Source: Conexibacter arvalis
GTDB taxonomy: Bacteria; Actinomycetota; Thermoleophilia; Solirubrobacterales; Solirubrobacteraceae
Direction: 5' to 3'
Assembly: GCF_014199525.1 (NCBI RefSeq)
Contig: NZ_JACHNU010000001.1
Coordinates: forward strand, 908,182-972,181
Length of the DNA stretch: 64,000 bases
Of this stretch, positions 63,406 to 64,000 are shown one piece after another (position 1 is the stretch's first letter; each line of letters starts with the position of its first letter). The notes beneath the pieces are model-generated. The model was not told where the DNA came from and made no database searches. It saw only the letters and a program-made list of their open reading frames with translations. Made by a program: the position numbers and the translations under genes.

Positions 63406-64000
63406 ATGGTGTTCGCCTTCGACACGACCGTCATCTCGGACCATTCGAGCGAGCTGCTCGACGGGCTCCTGCTGACGGTCGAGGTCGCCGCGCTCGGCTT
63501 CGCGATCGCCGCGCTGCTGGGCCTGCCGCTCGCGCTCGCCGGGCGGTCGCAGTCGCCGCTGCTGCGCGTGCCGGCGACCCTGTGGGTCGGGCTGGCGCGC
63601 GGCGTGCCGCTGCTGATCGTGATCTTCTGGCTCTACTACGCCGCGGCGCAGGAGGGCCTCTTCAGCCTCACCGCCTTCCTCGCCGGCGCGCTGTCGCTCG
63701 GCCTGACCGGCTCGGGCTACATGTCCGAGATCTACCGCACCGCCTTCTCGGCGGTGCCGTCCGGGCAGCGTGAGGGCGCGGCCGCGATCGGCCTGTCGCG
63801 CTGGCAGACCTTCCGGCTGGTGATCTTCCCGCAGGCGCTGCGGACCGCGATCCCGCCCGGCATGAACGTCTTCGTGATGCTGCTGAAGGGCGCGACGCTG
63901 CTGTCGGTGATCGGCCTCGCCGACATGTTCTACACCGCCAAGCTGGTCGCGGTGAACGAGTTCAAGCCGTTCGAGCTGTACACGGCCGCGGCCGTGCTCG
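63406..64000 (+). CDS. Amino-acid ABC transporter permease, 3' end outside window
   Basis: At least 198 residues, open to the window edge. GLLLTVEVAALGFAIAALLGLPLALA (TM1), LARGVPLLIVIFWLYY, and the EAA loop GQREGAAAIGLSRWQTFRLVIFPQALRTAIPP are diagnostic of His/Glu/Gln/Arg-type permeases. Confidence 0.92.
   Translation, partial: MVFAFDTTVISDHSSELLDGLLLTVEVAALGFAIAALLGLPLALAGRSQSPLLRVPATLWVGLARGVPLLIVIFWLYYAAAQEGLFSLTAFLAGALSLGLTGSGYMSEIYRTAFSAVPSGQREGAAAIGLSRWQTFRLVIFPQALRTAIPPGMNVFVMLLKGATLLSVIGLADMFYTAKLVAVNEFKPFELYTAAAVL

Overview
The window is a very GC-rich, gene-dense bacterial chromosome segment. GTG starts are frequent, and many genes are joined by ATGA, GTGA or TGATG overlaps. The gene families (NarL/DesK-type two-component pair, DUF2277, SUI1/YciH-like factor, DasR-like amino-sugar control, LtrA, Tat lipoprotein) fit a high-GC actinobacterium. 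A Solirubrobacterales/Conexibacter-like host is my best guess, but this is inference only. I see no rRNA, tRNA, CRISPR array, insertion sequence or prophage.

Layout. 0-2.2 kb: end of a PIN toxin, a beta-lactamase-fold lipoprotein and a divergent coiled-coil lipoprotein. 2.3-5.0 kb: a ring-cleavage operon (VOC dioxygenase, serine hydrolase, maleylacetate-reductase-like enzyme) behind a double palindrome. 5.0-8.8 kb: ABC exporter divergent from a histidine kinase/response regulator pair. 8.8-13.6 kb: housekeeping and small genes, a broken SDR, a YgfZ-like protein, an aldose epimerase and an Lrp-type regulator. 13.7-16.2 kb: cystathionine beta-synthase plus a cystathionine gamma-synthase/lyase. 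16.3-20.1 kb: an HExxH protein with a small overlapping gene, release factor 3 and a flavoprotein. 20.0-24.3 kb: a cobalamin-riboswitch-controlled uptake operon (btuF, methyltransferase, btuC, btuD). 24.3-27.6 kb: NagA, a sugar-binding lipoprotein and a GntR regulator with DasR-like operators. 27.6-32.3 kb: flavoprotein disulfide reductase, LtrA and a CopB-type metal ATPase. 32.4-36.6 kb: proline dehydrogenase, P5C dehydrogenase and glycerate kinase. 36.6-44.7 kb: mixed accessory genes with tandem repeats, a decayed gene and an old-yellow-enzyme/GNAT pair.

44.9-64.0 kb is the most striking region: hydantoinase HyuA/HyuB, a complete peptide-type ABC transporter, an Asp/Glu/hydantoin racemase, an M24 hydrolase, a triple-RidA fusion, two SDRs, a DapA-family lyase, a D-amino-acid/sarcosine-oxidase-like flavoenzyme and a second (amino-acid-type) ABC transporter. 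Its transcription starts share a TGTGCGCA / TGCGAACAT element. The element is about 84% identical over 37 bases with identical spacing 16.7 kb apart, which suggests one regulon for catabolism of a cyclic amide, N-methylated amine or modified peptide. The substrate and the regulator are not evident in the window.

Convergent gene pairs are usually separated by strong GC hairpins. Exported binding-protein genes use the arginine codon AGA unusually often for such a GC-rich genome.
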